Assembly (NCBI RefSeq): GCF_000227135.1
Contig: NC_018262.1
Span: 1,126,223 to 1,190,222, forward strand
Length of the DNA stretch: 64,000 nt
Direction of reading: 5' to 3'
From: Leishmania donovani
Taxonomy: Eukaryota; Euglenozoa; Kinetoplastea; Trypanosomatida; Trypanosomatidae
Shown here piece by piece: positions 42,070-54,127 of this stretch. The translations under genes and the position numbers were made by a program. The notes below the pieces were generated by a model, which worked only from the letters and a program-made list of their open reading frames with translations, was not told the origin of the DNA and made no database searches. Position 1 is the first letter of the stretch. Every line of letters begins with the position of its first letter.

Positions 42070-44186
42070 TCAAGAGGTGCCGCGAAACCTTCCGTAGGCA
42101 GTCTGCACGCTGTCTTTCACCGCAACCGCCCATTTCCAGCTGCGCTCTACCATCTCCAGCACGTCGTCCTCGTTTGTTCGCAAACACTTAGAGTACACGT
42201 ACCCTGAAGCAAACGTCAGGGCCGAAAGAAGAAAAACGAGCACGTGATTTAGCGGGAAAGAGTGGCCGTTCGTGACAGACCAAGCAAAAATCGGTGTGAC
42301 AACGAAGGGAATGACTGCTCGCACAAGGGCACCACAGGACTGGCTGATGCCCATGATGGACCCGACGTGCGTTGGTGGTGCCGAGTGGGCGGTCAACATG
42401 GTCATAAGCCCGTAGCACCACGAGGAAAAGAACTGGCGCACGCTTGTGCACAGCAACACCGCCGGAAAAAGGAAGTAATTGGACTTGATGTAAGACGCGA
42501 ACGGCAACAGCGCGATGGAGACGCCGCACCACAGGGAGGCGATTCGGAACAGCGACAGCTTGTTCACGTACCGGCAGCACGCTTTGTAGAAGAGCAGATT
42601 TGACGCAAGGCAGGGCACGCTGTTGGTGAGGACGATGTAGCCAACTTGTCGGCCTTGAAGCCAAGGCCACCCTTGTCGGCGTGGGCGATGCCCCACAGAG
42701 GCAGAATTTCCTGCACGGTCATGTCTGCCGCGCTCAGGAGGACGTAGAGAACCAGCACGGTGCGGGTTACAGGACGTTCAAACGCTTGTCTGTATCCGAA
42801 TCGTTTGAGTTCGATGTCATTTCCGTGCTGCTGCTGTTTCTCGATTTTGCCTTCAGAGGTGTCGGCGCCGCTGTTGATCGCGGCGGCACCTCTGCCTCCT
42901 CGCTCTGCCTCCACGAAGACGGTGCGGCTGTATTTGTCTGATGCAGCATCGGCAGCCCGACACTTGTCCGAGGTCCTCTGCAGATCATCCGTTTCGTCAG
43001 CAATAACGAGAATGTCCAAAAGCGGTGACGAGAACGGTGGGCGTTTGAGCTCCAAAGAAATGCCCTCGTCTTCCGTATCGGCGCGGGTAAGAAACATGGG
43101 GCTTTGCCCGCAGTGAGGCACCACCGTCAAATCCGGCTCTGACGCGTTCGAGAGTGTTTCAGCGAGGACAAGCTGATCAAGCCGAGGGTCCTCTCTCAGC
43201 AACGGTGAGGTAACGGTCACGAAGTCCACCACCTGTGTCATCGCAACGTTGCTGACCAACGGCCTGCAAGACTTCATAACAACGCAGTCGCCATCCTCGT
43301 CCTCGCTGCGGGAACCGTTGGTGTTCTCGCTGTTGGTGGAGACGGTGGTCGCCTCTAGCTGCTCCGTAGAATGCATGCTCGGATGAACAAACATTCGTGG
43401 CTCACGCAAGAAGCAGGGATAGATGTACCGCAGAACCATGGGCAGCGGCTGGGCTTTCACATTCGACTCCATCACAAAGAATGTGCAGATCAGCATGCCA
43501 AGGTTTGTGTAGAAGAAAATGACCAAACTCGGAAGGAGCGCTGGCTTTCGACTGAAAATGCTGTCCTTGCTAATGTGCGCCCATCGCAGTGCCGACGAGT
43601 TGGCTGGGTCGTACAGCATACCGCCAAGAGTGGGGCCGATTAAGACACCGATTCCATAACACAAACTGACGAAGGCAAACCCCTTGGCTGCGTTTGTTTT
43701 GTCGGTGATGTCGGCCATCATTGTCTTGGCAACCAGGATGTTGCCGTTGAAGAGGCCGTGCATGAATCGGAAGAAGGCACACATCCACACAGTCGTGCTG
43801 AGACCAAAGCCCAGCATCATAAGCCCGCTTGTGAAAAGACCACTGATGATGGGGAAGCGACGGCCGTACTTGTCGCTCATCCAGCCCCACATCCGCGCGC
43901 TCAAGACTTGGCCGAGCATAAAGACTCCGATCAACATACCTGAATTATAGCCGGCTTCATCAACGGAGACGCCTTTCAGGTGGGCGACGAGCAGTCCCAC
44001 AAACGGCAGAAGCATCGTGCTGCACATGCTCTCGTTGAGGAGGACGAAGGTCATAGGGATGAGCTGGTTCATGGGCAGCGGCGTGGCCTTCCTTTTCTGC
44101 TTGCGGGCCTCTCCCTGTCGCCGGTTCTCTGACCCGTTCACCACGACATGCGGGTCGCCCGGCTTGCCATTTTCGACCGAGTGCAT
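42070..44186 (-). CDS. MFS transporter with one frameshift (copy MFS-B)
   Basis: Two overlapping frames together make one transporter of about 705 residues. The first runs from the ATG at 44186 (upstream in-frame start is TTG) to about 42645. It holds spans 1-6, motif A (GQVLSARMWGWMSDKYGRR), HGLFNGNILVAKT, GPTLGGMLYDPA, a long hydrophilic central loop and span 7 with EILPLWGIAH. At GFKADK the match to paralogues passes to the next frame (VGYIVLTNS) and continues to a stop at 42070, covering spans 8-12 with PIFAWSVTNG near the end. A single missing base near 42636-42650 explains this. Apart from that the gene shows no stop or loss, so a sequencing error in this gap-ridden region is as likely as a real mutation. 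It is close to the copy at 47700. Confidence 0.82.
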
Positions 44187-47100
44187 GCAGAGGCCGGTTG
44201 TGAAAAGAGAGTAGTTGAATCGGATGGGGAAGTACACCGTGGCACGCGTAGGCGGGATCAAATGCTGCACGCCAGCTTTCAACCCTCAACCTCTACCAGG
44301 GCCGAAAAAGGAAGGAGGCGTACAACGAACCTCAGGGTGAAGATAAGGAGGCGTAGAAAACCAGCTGCGAGTGTATAGGGTGTTAAAGGCCTCGATGGCG
44401 CCGGGGTGTCTGTTGTTGGCGTTGTGATTGCGTGTTTGCCCTCTGAAGAGAGCCAGTGAACCGTAGAGATGCTAGTGTTCGTGTGCGCGCGTAGCTTTTT
44501 AGGGCAAAAGCAATCATAAGAGACCGAAAGCAGGAAAAAGTGAAGCACTGGCTTCAGAAGATATCAGAAAAGCAAGGAGAAAAAAAAACACTTTCCAGCG
44601 TTGCAACACAGACACACCTGACCCTTTGTGTTGGGCCTACGCAGGTGTTACGACCCAACCACCACCACCCTAAAGCAAGGTAGGCAAAGAAGCAGCGGCT
44701 CACCTCTCTCTTTCTGGCCGTTCTGTCTTCCGCTGGCGAGAAATGCTGTTGCACACACGCACTAAGAAACGTGTACAGAAATAAGGCAACCTCTGTATTC
44801 TCCCTTCCCTCTCTCGGCTCAGCTCTTCAGAGGGGAGCAACAGAGAAACAGCCGAAATAAAAAAACAGAGAAGAGAAAGACCAGCCGTGTACAATTCTCA
44901 CAGTAAAAAGTGTGCACAGGCACTCACACGCAGTGGGCTCCTCGTGTGTGTGTATGATGGGGGGGGGGGGTAGGTGTGCCAGTGCCGGAAACGAAACGAC
45001 CACAGCGAGAAAACAACGTAAACCCGCTGGGGGGGGGGGGCAAAACACTAGCAAGGACAGAAAGGCAAGAGCAAGACACAAGAAAGGAAAACCTAAGTCG
45101 CTGATTGCCAGTTTGTGGATATATGGTTCTATACCCTTGTGTCGGAAAAACACACACAAAAAAAAAACTTGCCGAAAGCTACTGCGAAGCCCAATATAAA
45201 TGCTTATATATTCTCTTTTCCACAACTTTCTTCTCGCCGTGGAACTGGTCTAGGGCAACGCGATGGTCGTCACACCACGCTTACAAGACAGGCTTGCTTT
45301 CGAGCTACACCATAAAAAGGCGGAAAAGCGACGCAAACACGAGCCACCGACACAACTGGACGGTGCTTTACAACGTGCTCGTGAGTGAACAAGTCGTAAA
45401 AAAAAAGCAGAAACACGATATGCTGTGACGTGGGTTTCTAGTAGCAGCAGCAATCAGAAACCAAAATTTAAAGGAGCCTCGACGTTCTTCCACGCGCACT
45501 CTTGCTCTCTGCTCGGCAGATATCGACAGAATACACACGAGGTGCGTAGAAATCGTATCTGAGAGGGAAACGTCAGGCGCAGTGTGCTTCTGTTTCGTTG
45601 TGCGCGCGCAGGACGGGTGCTTCCTCGATTACTGTCTTCTCAGCTCCTGTTGTCTGAGCGCAGAAAGATAGGTTGACACAAAGAGATAGGTTGACATAAA
45701 TAGATCGGACTGGACACGAACGGATTTGTTCGGTACATGTCCTGTTGATGCCCTTGATTTTCTTTCGCTGATGGCTTTGTTTTCCGTGTTTTGTGACTAT
45801 TCCATGTGGTGTTGATTGGGGGAGCACTCTTTTTGCTTTTGTCACTTCGTTGTGATGTCGTGGTTGCACGAGGCGAGGTGGGGAATTGAAAGACAGTAGA
45901 AAAGACTCGAATGTCATGTGGGAGAGGGTGAGACGGTGTGGCACATAGAGCGAGGGAGAGAGGAAGAGAGGCGCGGGCGGGGGGGGGGTCACGGCTCGTC
46001 CAACACACATGTGCGTTTGCGGCTCCGTGTCGCCCATCGCATTCCACCTAACAGCGCTCCTCGAGTATCCGCTCATACGGAGCATCTCCGCAAAGAAAAA
46101 CAAGAGAGAGGCCCTCGAGGAAGAGGGGAGCCTGTGAGGCAGCCAAGACCTTTTGCATTTTGTGGCTGCCGCCGTGTCAGAGGCACCGGCCCCGGGGGGG
46201 GGGGTATGCGTTCCTGCAGAACAGCGCGATAACGCGGCCCCTGCTCGCATGCGCAAGTAGGGGAGATCAGCGGTACGGGATCGTTTTCTTTTCCGTTTGT
46301 TGGTATATGCCGGACAGGATGCCCTGCTTTCTGTTCTCTCACCGTTTCTGTCGGCGATCGAAAGGGCGGAGGACAAATATTTACAAAGACTTACACATAC
46401 TCGGAGATATGCGGGCACGTATCTGTCTGTCGCTGCGCGTGTGGCACTAAATAGGGGGCCCCAACTGACCAAAAGAGAGTCTCACGCAGAGGAGCTGAGA
46501 GTCACCGCAGGAAAGCAAAAGAAGGGAGGGGAAAACAGAAAATGCTATGCGCCAAAACAACAGAAAAAAAAACAAAGACGGAAAGCACACACACACAAAC
46601 ACACACACGAAAAAACACACAAGAAATGCCTCGCATTTATGCAACACTGGAGAGGCAGGTATCAAGAATAAGAATATCAGTGCTAGAGGTGATAACCTCG
46701 ATAAACAAACGCACAGAAAAAGAAACTCTACTGCGCACGCAGAGAACGAACGCAGAAAGAGAGATGGAGGAAGAAAGCTGACGACAACTCATCTCGCCCA
46801 CGCATGCATATCCGAAATCCTCCTCGGCTTCGCACGAGAGGCGCCGCTCAAGACAAGCTCTCTTGCAGCAGAAGAAAAAAAAACAAGGGCAAGAAGAGAG
46901 AACGGAAAAGCGAAGGCGCACGGAGCATAACACAGACATGGACGTGCGCACGTCCGCAAACGTATCCCTGCTTACCATTCTCTTTTACTTATGGATAAGC
47001 GTCTCACTGCTCCCGCGTTTGCGACGCAATATGAGCGATGAGGAGAAGCTCTGCAGCAGAGCATTAGCTCGCGCCCAAGTATCCCCTGTTTCTCATCCAG

Positions 47101-47699
47101 ACTCTCCCTCTCTCTATGCACGTTGCTCATTTCTGTCCTCTCTTTAAGCACAGATAGCGGATGGTAAACGAGAAGGGGGAGAAGAGGATACGACTTCAGC
47201 CGCAGACATAGCCGTCGCCGTGTTCCAGGGGACTGGTGCCAGCTCTTTGGCTGGGGTACCATACACTTTACAAGCCCACCTCGTAATGCCTCGCATGGGC
47301 TGTGCGTCGACGCAAACCACAAGCAACAGCATCCTTGCTCGATGCACATGCACCCCCAAAGTGACTAAGGAAAAGGGGGAGAGGCGAGTACGCGCTACGC
47401 TGTTGGATTGCCAAGGCATCCTTCCTCACCGGAAAAGGTCAAAGAGGATGCGCAGAGACCTCTAACTCCCCGTACCCCCCCCCCCTGGACAGAAAAAAAG
47501 AAATATCGGTATCATAACAAAAACGCAGCGCGCACATCGAGCGTTTTTTTTCTGCACACCGCAAAGGGAGTCACTACTGCAGGCTCGGCCCTCTCCCTCC
47601 GCGGCCGCCACCCTGTACCAGGTCCCGCACGTGCCGCTTGTTCTTTTGTTTCTCCTGTGCCGTGTCCTCTCACTCGACCCTCTGTCCCCCGTCAGCAGG
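44187..47699. other. long spacer, 3.5 kb
   Basis: No gene I can support. Plus-strand poly-G runs at about 44958-44970, 45030-45040, 45979-45988 and 46195-46204. A near-repeat of ATAGGTTGACA occurs at 45668-45700. One minus-strand frame is open at 45573-46472 but has low complexity and no recognisable segment. Confidence 0.5.
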
Positions 47700-49420
47700 A
47701 ACCTTGTAAGAGCTCCACCAACAAAGGCCGAAGCGGGCAGGAAGAAGACAAAGACATGCACAAGGAAAAAGAAAGCATCACCGTTTATGGCCCACGCAAA
47801 CAGCGGGGCAGTAATCAAGAGCGCGCAGGCGCGCAGACGCGCACCAGTGCACCACGGGAATAGTTGATCTCTATAATGAACCCAGCGTGGCCTTGTGGCA
47901 CCCAGCGGGTAGTCAGCATGGTGCTGAGGCTGTAGCGCCACGAGATGCACATCTGCAGCGCTGACGTGCACAAGAAGACGAGAAAGGGGGGGTCACAAGC
48001 TGCCGTGGAGGCACGACATCAACGGTAGACAACCCACAGCAGTGCCGCCCACACAGACGCTAACACGCAGCAGACGCATCTTGTTCGCGTAGTGGTGCTC
48101 CACAATGCGAAAGAGGGCCTTGGCCGCCAAGAACGGTGCACTGCTCACCAAGAGAATGTTCCTTACCTGGCGTGTCGTCAACCTCAGATCACCAGCGGCG
48201 ACTGTGTCCATCCTCCCCGTGCAAACAAAAAAGAAAGCAATCTCGCGCCGCCATGTGCGTGCTGGGGAGGACCCTGAACGGGGTGAGCATATGAGATGAG
48301 TGCATGGACCGGAGGAGGCTTCGCGGTAGCCAAACGTTTTGGCACCGGCTTCTCCTTTTCCTCATACTCCGAGGGAGCCGTTAGGCTCGAGTTCGAAATG
48401 CAAGTCGTGACCGCATCTTTCGTCTTCGCAGGATCGGCCGCGTTACCTGCATCACTGGCTATGATGTCGATGGAGATCTGCTTCGTCTGTGCATCGCTCG
48501 CAGCCTCGCCATCCGCCACGCGCCGCTAGTGGCCTCCACAGCCTGCTGAGTCAGGAACCTTTGCTACATTTTCAACGCTACACTTGTCGTGCCCGCTCTC
48601 CCTCTGTGCATCGTCGTCATCCGTCTCATAGTGTATGTGGACGGCGGCACAAAACGGCTTCGACGTGTACCAGCGGCATGGTTAAATGGGCCATAGAAAC
48701 CCTAGCAGCAGCTCCGCCTTCGGGTCGGACCCCCATCGGGCAGAATGTGCACACGAGCATGCCAAGGTCTGTGTCCGTGAAAACCACGAAACTGTTCAGG
48801 AGGGCGCGGGACGGGTGCCGAAGAAGCCCAAGGCGTCCAGTGCCTGCCCAGAAAGCACCTTCACAGCGCTGTGGCTCGTGCACCAGTCCACCCACTACAA
48901 GACCAAAAAGAAAGCCCAAGGTGTTGCGCAGGGCTCATGGAGGGGTGTCGCCAGCATGATTTGCGAGATCGGTGATGTTGCCACCGTCGTCTTGGCAGCC
49001 AGAACGTTGCCGTTGAAGAGGCCGTGCATGAATCGGAAGAAGGCACACATCCACACAGTCGTGCTGAGACCAAAACCCCAGCATCATAAGCCCGCTTGTG
49101 AAAAGACCACTGATGATGGGGAAGCGACGGCCCTACGTGTCGTTCTGGTAACTCCGCATTCTTTGCGCTGGCAACCCGGTCGATCATGCGCACGCCTATC
49201 ATCTTGCCAGAGAAGTATTCAGCATCCTTCACGCGGACGCCACGGAGAAAGGCAATCAGAGCTCCGACGAACGGCATCAACATGCTGGGGGAAACGCTCT
49301 CGTTGAAAACCACAAACATCATGGCAACGAGTTGGCGAACTTGCAGAGGCGTCACCTTGGCCTTCCACGGGCGCAGCTGCTCTGCCGTCACCGCATCTAT
49401 CGAGGTGTGAGCTTGACGGC
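47700..49420 (-). pseudogene. degenerate MFS transporter (copy MFS-psi2)
   Basis: Collinear with MFS-B but broken. N-terminal part in frame from about 49360: TPLQVRQLVAMMFVVFNESV and MLMPFVGALIAFLRG. After GKMIGVRMIDRVAS, motif A is lost and the frame changes. At 49007-49132 the DNA is almost identical to MFS-B 43741-43865, with a small indel that shifts the frame. Near 48790: ALLNSFVVFTDTDLGMLVCTF, matching ALLPSLVIFFYTNLGMLICTF. Near 48180-48000: RNILLVSSAPFLAAKALF, matching the eighth span. Near 47830-47720: APLFAWAINGDAFFFLVHVF, the last two spans. The central loop is shortened. Frameshifts and stops exclude a full product. Confidence 0.88.
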
Positions 49421-51075
49421 GGTCCCGTCGCTGCCCAAGCTCACGTACACGGAAGAGAAGACGAGAAGCAGCCGACTTCCTCCTCGTGTCCGATCTATAA
49501 CGGTGAAAGCGAGCGAAGAGGCAACAATCACAGGAACGACATCCTCGACTTTGGCTGAGAGCGCAGCACAGCTCCAGCGTGAGAAGGAAAACAGCAGCAA
49601 CGAAGAACAAACGAGGGCGGTGGTAGAGGAGCGCAACATCTAGTTCAGGCATCAATCGGAAAGCCAGCGAAAGGGGCGCTCAGACACAAATATGCTAACA
49701 GAAACACACACCTAACGGTAGAACACGTTGCGGCAACGGAAAGTATCAGGGAGGATAGAATGGGTGCACAGAGGAAGGGGGAGGGCGCCTGTCTGTTTGT
49801 ATGGCGCGTTTGTGTGTCCTGGAGAGGGTCAGAGAGAAGGATGTCACACAAGAAGAACACACACACACACACAAAATAAAAAAACGCAAACAACGACAAC
49901 AAAAAGAATCCCACCTCACAAACTCGCAGACACTCAAGCAGAAAGAGAAAAGAAGGTGGAAAGCGAAGAGGCCAGTGAGAGCAAGAGGCAACGCGTGGGA
50001 AAGGTATGTGACGAGTCCGCTACGGTACGGTGGCAGTTGCGCCTCCCCTGTCGACAGAGCTGGATGTCAAGGTGATCCGGGACACTACAGAGAGGGAACG
50101 CGCGTTGCACCTTCCTCTCGGAGTTTCCCCGCCCGACAGAAGATGGTGGACTGAAGAGAGAGATCCAAGGCTGCCTTTGCTTCCTATTTGGTCCGTGCGT
50201 GCACAACGTTTATCTGTTTCGATACACGCCGGCATGCTCGTTGGCGTCGTGTTTGGCAGCAGTGCAACTCCGATGGCACTAGCCGGTCGCACCAGTTACC
50301 GAGCAGTCGCTCTCGGAAACGAAAAAGGGCACTCCACCCACACGTACACGCGTGCACAGAACACGGGTAGGAGAGACTTGCGCACTTGCACCGTCCCTTA
50401 TGTGAGCCCGCCTGCGGTTCTTGCTTCGCGTCGGACCTCAGCCAACATCGATAACGCAGGAACGAAGTGCAACGTTATAACACCACTTCTTCCTTGCCGA
50501 GTAAACGGGAGCCTCAGCCAAAAACAGGACAAAAAAAAAGAAGAGCAGCTTTGCCGCGCGTGTCTCCACCTCTACTGTTGGTGTTGATCTCTCGGATAAC
50601 CAAAACTCGCCGGGAGAAACGGAGGGGCGACACAGCCACAAGCAAAAGAAAAAGCAGCAAAAAAGCACACAAGCTGGACACTTGTACCCGCGCAGGGGGT
50701 TAGCAGAGCACCCGGCGCATCGAAGCAGGCGCTTCGCCTCCCCCTTCTCAGAGCATCATGGTGGAGTTGAGAGCGAGTGCGTCCATGACAGAATTTCGGC
50801 ACGGTAAAGGGTGTCACGTCATCGGCGCGCCGACAAGCAGGAAAGCTTCCAGCATGCAAGCCGCTTCACGTGCCCGGCCGCCGGCTCGTGGCCACCAGAC
50901 GGAGAGGCGCATCGCACCAAGGAAGGAGGTGGACAAATACGACAACATACACGCACGCACACACTTGCAGCACTTCCAAGCGAGAAAGTGGGGTACCTGG
51001 TTGTCCGCTCTTTCTGTTTCAACGCTGCGTCTCATCATAACCGACATGGGGCTTGGTGGCGAGAACATGAATCGG
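49421..51075. other. spacer with the second 45-base block
   Basis: No gene seen. A CA run at 49857-49873, A-rich tracts on the plus strand around 49875-49960, and the shared block at 50666-50710. Confidence 0.5.
50666..50710. repeat. short repeat, shared with 22990-23034
   Basis: Same orientation as its partner. Four substitutions in 45 bases, three of them transitions. The flanks differ, so it is not part of a longer duplication. Confidence 0.7.
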
Positions 51076-53019
51076 TCAGCCGGACACCCGCACTGGGAGA
51101 ATAGAGGACAGTACAAAACTCAGCAGCAGCGGCACGCACGTAATCCAAAAGACGAAGTGATAGTTGAAGGGGAACGGGTGCGTGACCCCGTTTAGCGACC
51201 ACGCAAAGATCGGCGGAATCACGGACATCGTCAGCATGCGTGAGAAAGAGGCGATGGACTGAGCGATTCCGTTGATGGAGCCGGCGCACTCGTCCGGCGC
51301 GCTGCGCACCACGTACATGAACATAATCGAGTAACACCAGGAGAGGCCTATCTCGCGCGTCGAGGTGGCGACGGCGGCGGCGTAGAAGATGGTGGACTTG
51401 TCTGTCAGGTACGCACAGCACGGTGTAAGAATGGAGGTGGTGCACCACAGAAGCACTGAAAAGTCCCACAGCGGTCGGGTGGCGCCGCCGAGGCACTTCA
51501 AGATGCGGCTAAAGGCCAAGCTCACCGCAACATAAACAATCGAGGAGATGCACAGCAGTGCGCCAATGTCGGACGAAGAGAAGCCAAGGCCGCCTTTCTC
51601 GCGCTCCGCGATTGCCCAAAGCGGAATCACCTCAAGCAGTGCACTCTCGGTGGAGGCGATGCACATGTAGATGATCATTACGTTCCGCGAGGTCGGCAGC
51701 GCAAGCGCCTCGCGGTAACCGAATGCCTTCGGTTCAGAAGCGCGCGTTGTGAAGCCGCTGTCGGATGCGCCTTCGCGAGATTGGCACAGAAGCGGCATAT
51801 CGCTGCATATCTTTTCCTTGAACTGCGTCTCTAGCCGGTGAAGTGGGGGCGAAGCCACATCTTCGCCGAGGTGCCGCTGCTGACCAGGAGCGTCGCTCTC
51901 GCCGCAACGCGCACTTTGTAGCAGGCCGACGGAAGAGGAGTAAGAGGCGGCACGGGACGTGAGCCGCTCTGAGAGGCCGTACCGGCCGGTGCTTCCGCCC
52001 CTGCCTGCCCCGGGGCTCTGACTGACAAAGTCTTTCGTCCGCGAAGTAAGGGCAGCCGCCTGGTTCAGGATCTCCGGCGCCGACGGCGCGTTTGTACACG
52101 GGAACGTCTTTTTCAAAAGCGGCGGACGCAAAAGCGCGGAGCTCGGGTGTCCGCTAAAGTTATCGGCAGCCGCGACGTTTTGCCATGCATCTTCGGCCAC
52201 ATCGTTCTCATCATCGTCTTCATCTTCGATCACGGCAATCTGCTCGGCGTCGTTGGAACGACTGGCAGCAGCCATGCTGCGCTGTTTCGCCAAGTCGGGC
52301 ATTCGACGCTCTCGGTGTCGTGCAGACATGAAGAGCGACATGAACGGGTCGACTGGGTGGCGGCTGGTCTCTGGCAATACGTGCGAAATCACGAGGAGCG
52401 TGATCGCTGAAAAGGTGCTGATCACCACGCACGGCAGCAGGGCTGGATGCAGCACAAAGATGTTGTCGTTGTCTTCCATCCCGCCAGTGAACAGCCGGGG
52501 CCCGAGTACGGGGTGGTGGCTCGGGTTGTAGAGATATCCGCCCAGCGCCGGCCCGACCACAGAGCCGACACCCCAGAAAATACTAATCGCAGCAAACCCG
52601 ATACCCTCCGTGTCCTTGTCGGTGATGTCTGCTATCACCGTCTTCGCAACCAGGACGTTTCCATTAGCGCAGCCCTGGATAAAGCGTGTGATTATGCAGA
52701 ATTTCAAATTCGGGCTCAGGCCAAAGAAGATCGATACAACGGCGTTGGCTAGGAGGCCCATCTGAATCATTGGTTTCCGCCCGACTCGGTCACTTGCCGT
52801 TCCCCACAGCTTACCCGTCAGCATCTGGCCGAGCTGATATATAGAAATCAAGAGGCCAGAGACGTAGCCCGCCTCACTAGGCGGAATGTCCTCTAAGTGT
52901 GCCACAAACAGCCCCACAAACGGCATCATGAGCGTCGCCGACAGCGACTCCGACACCAACACGGTCGACAAAATGGCCATGTTGGTGTAGAAGGAAGCTG
53001 CTCTACTCTTTCCCTTCAT
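51076..53019 (-). CDS. MFS transporter, ZIF/tetracycline-like (copy MFS-C)
   Basis: 647 residues, intact. The ATG at 53019 is chosen because the 36 codons further upstream open with TTG. Twelve predicted spans. Motif A lies at 64-82 (GQMLTGKLWGTASDRVGRK), followed by RFIQGCANGNVLVAKT and GPALGGYLYNP. Between spans 6 and 7 is a hydrophilic loop of about 190 residues containing a run of acidic residues (VIEDEDDDENDVAED). The second half has PLWAIAEREKGG and ends with PIFAWSLNG and a short tail, so it lacks the acidic tail of MFS-A. A proton-coupled exporter of the plasma or organelle membrane is the family expectation; the substrate is unknown. A good splice signal precedes it. Confidence 0.93.
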   Translation of the reverse strand: MKGKSRAASFYTNMAILSTVLVSESLSATLMMPFVGLFVAHLEDIPPSEAGYVSGLLISIYQLGQMLTGKLWGTASDRVGRKPMIQMGLLANAVVSIFFGLSPNLKFCIITRFIQGCANGNVLVAKTVIADITDKDTEGIGFAAISIFWGVGSVVGPALGGYLYNPSHHPVLGPRLFTGGMEDNDNIFVLHPALLPCVVISTFSAITLLVISHVLPETSRHPVDPFMSLFMSARHRERRMPDLAKQRSMAAASRSNDAEQIAVIEDEDDDENDVAEDAWQNVAAADNFSGHPSSALLRPPLLKKTFPCTNAPSAPEILNQAAALTSRTKDFVSQSPGAGRGGSTGRYGLSERLTSRAASYSSSVGLLQSARCGESDAPGQQRHLGEDVASPPLHRLETQFKEKICSDMPLLCQSREGASDSGFTTRASEPKAFGYREALALPTSRNVMIIYMCIASTESALLEVIPLWAIAEREKGGLGFSSSDIGALLCISSIVYVAVSLAFSRILKCLGGATRPLWDFSVLLWCTTSILTPCCAYLTDKSTIFYAAAVATSTREIGLSWCYSIMFMYVVRSAPDECAGSINGIAQSIASFSRMLTMSVIPPIFAWSLNGVTHPFPFNYHFVFWITCVPLLLSFVLSSILPVRVSG

Positions 53020-54127
53020 GGCGGAGAAGGCGTGCTCGACGGGACGTGAAGCACCACTCGAGAACCAAATGAGGCGCGCGTCTGTATGGCGCCTGAGCCC
53101 TGGGTGTCTGCTCTCAGCGTGAAACAAAGGGAGGCGGTGGGAGGGAGAGGGGCAACACCTCGGTATAAAAGCAGCAGAAGCAGCAGCAGCAGTCCAATAT
53201 GACGGGCTTTGAAGATAACGAGGGAGAGAGAGAAAGCGTGAGGAGAAACGGCAGACGAGGTATAACGCGGTGGGAGAGGGGTTTTGAGCTCAGAAGCGCG
53301 CCGCCGTCACACCGCCCCATCAACAGAAAAGGAAAACGAGTGCAAAAAAAAAATGATGCGACTCTCAGCTGCAGAGACACAGAGAGGTGAGACCCGATCC
53401 CTCTCCACTCCCTTCACAAAAGAAGGCAAAGAGAAACGGAACGGCGGAGAGCTGTGCCGCAGAGCAAAGCAAAACGCGGCCAAAGTCGAAGCAAGCGGAC
53501 TCTTGGACAGACGAATGGGGGAGGAGGGGGTGGGGGTGACACAACCACCACGACAAAAAAAAAGGCAGCGGCGAAGAGAGACACACGCCCACACACACAC
53601 ACACATGCACAGGTGCACGTGGGCAAAAAGGCGTCGGCGAGAGAGGCAAAACAGAAAGAGGAGAGGCAGCTGAAAGAACAGCAAAGGAAAGCGATCACGC
53701 CGACCACTTGAGAGCAAGCGAAGGTGTGAGACTGCAAAGAGGAACCGTGGACTTGCTCTGTTTGCGCGAAGGGAAACGGTATGGCGCTTTCGTCTGCGCG
53801 CTGGTGTGCGCCAGGCGAGAAGAGTGTTTCGATCCTTCTCGAGAGAAAAGGTGCTGGTGCACCAGCGTACACTTAGGGTAAATGCGTTCGACCCTGCACG
53901 TCACTCCGAGAATCTTTCGATGCGCCTGTGGATGTGATCGATTTCCTTTTGTTGTGCGTGACGCAAGATCCGTAGGCGCTCAATGAGTGAGTCTGGCAGA
54001 TGCACGTCTATGTGGGTATGCGTCTGCACACGCACGGCACATTACAACGGGAGCGTAGACGGCAAAGGCGTCTGATGTGAAATCGAGAAACGCGAAGCAA
54101 ACGTGAGAGGGACGCGCAGATACGCGC
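53020..54127. other. spacer upstream of MFS-C
   Basis: No gene seen beyond the splice signal. It has a CA run at 53593-53606 and purine-rich plus-strand tracts at 53215-53240 and 53340-53352. Confidence 0.5.
53113..53160 (-). promoter_or_regulatory. probable trans-splice acceptor for MFS-C
   Basis: The transcribed strand reads a long C/T-rich tract (about 53158-53121) followed by CGCTGAG, with AG at 53114-53113, giving a leader of about 93 bases before the ATG at 53019. Confidence 0.55.

Noticed and set aside
45573..46472. 299-codon minus-strand frame
   Set aside because: Low-complexity, with runs that translate GA-rich and poly-G DNA; no conserved-looking segment or splice context.
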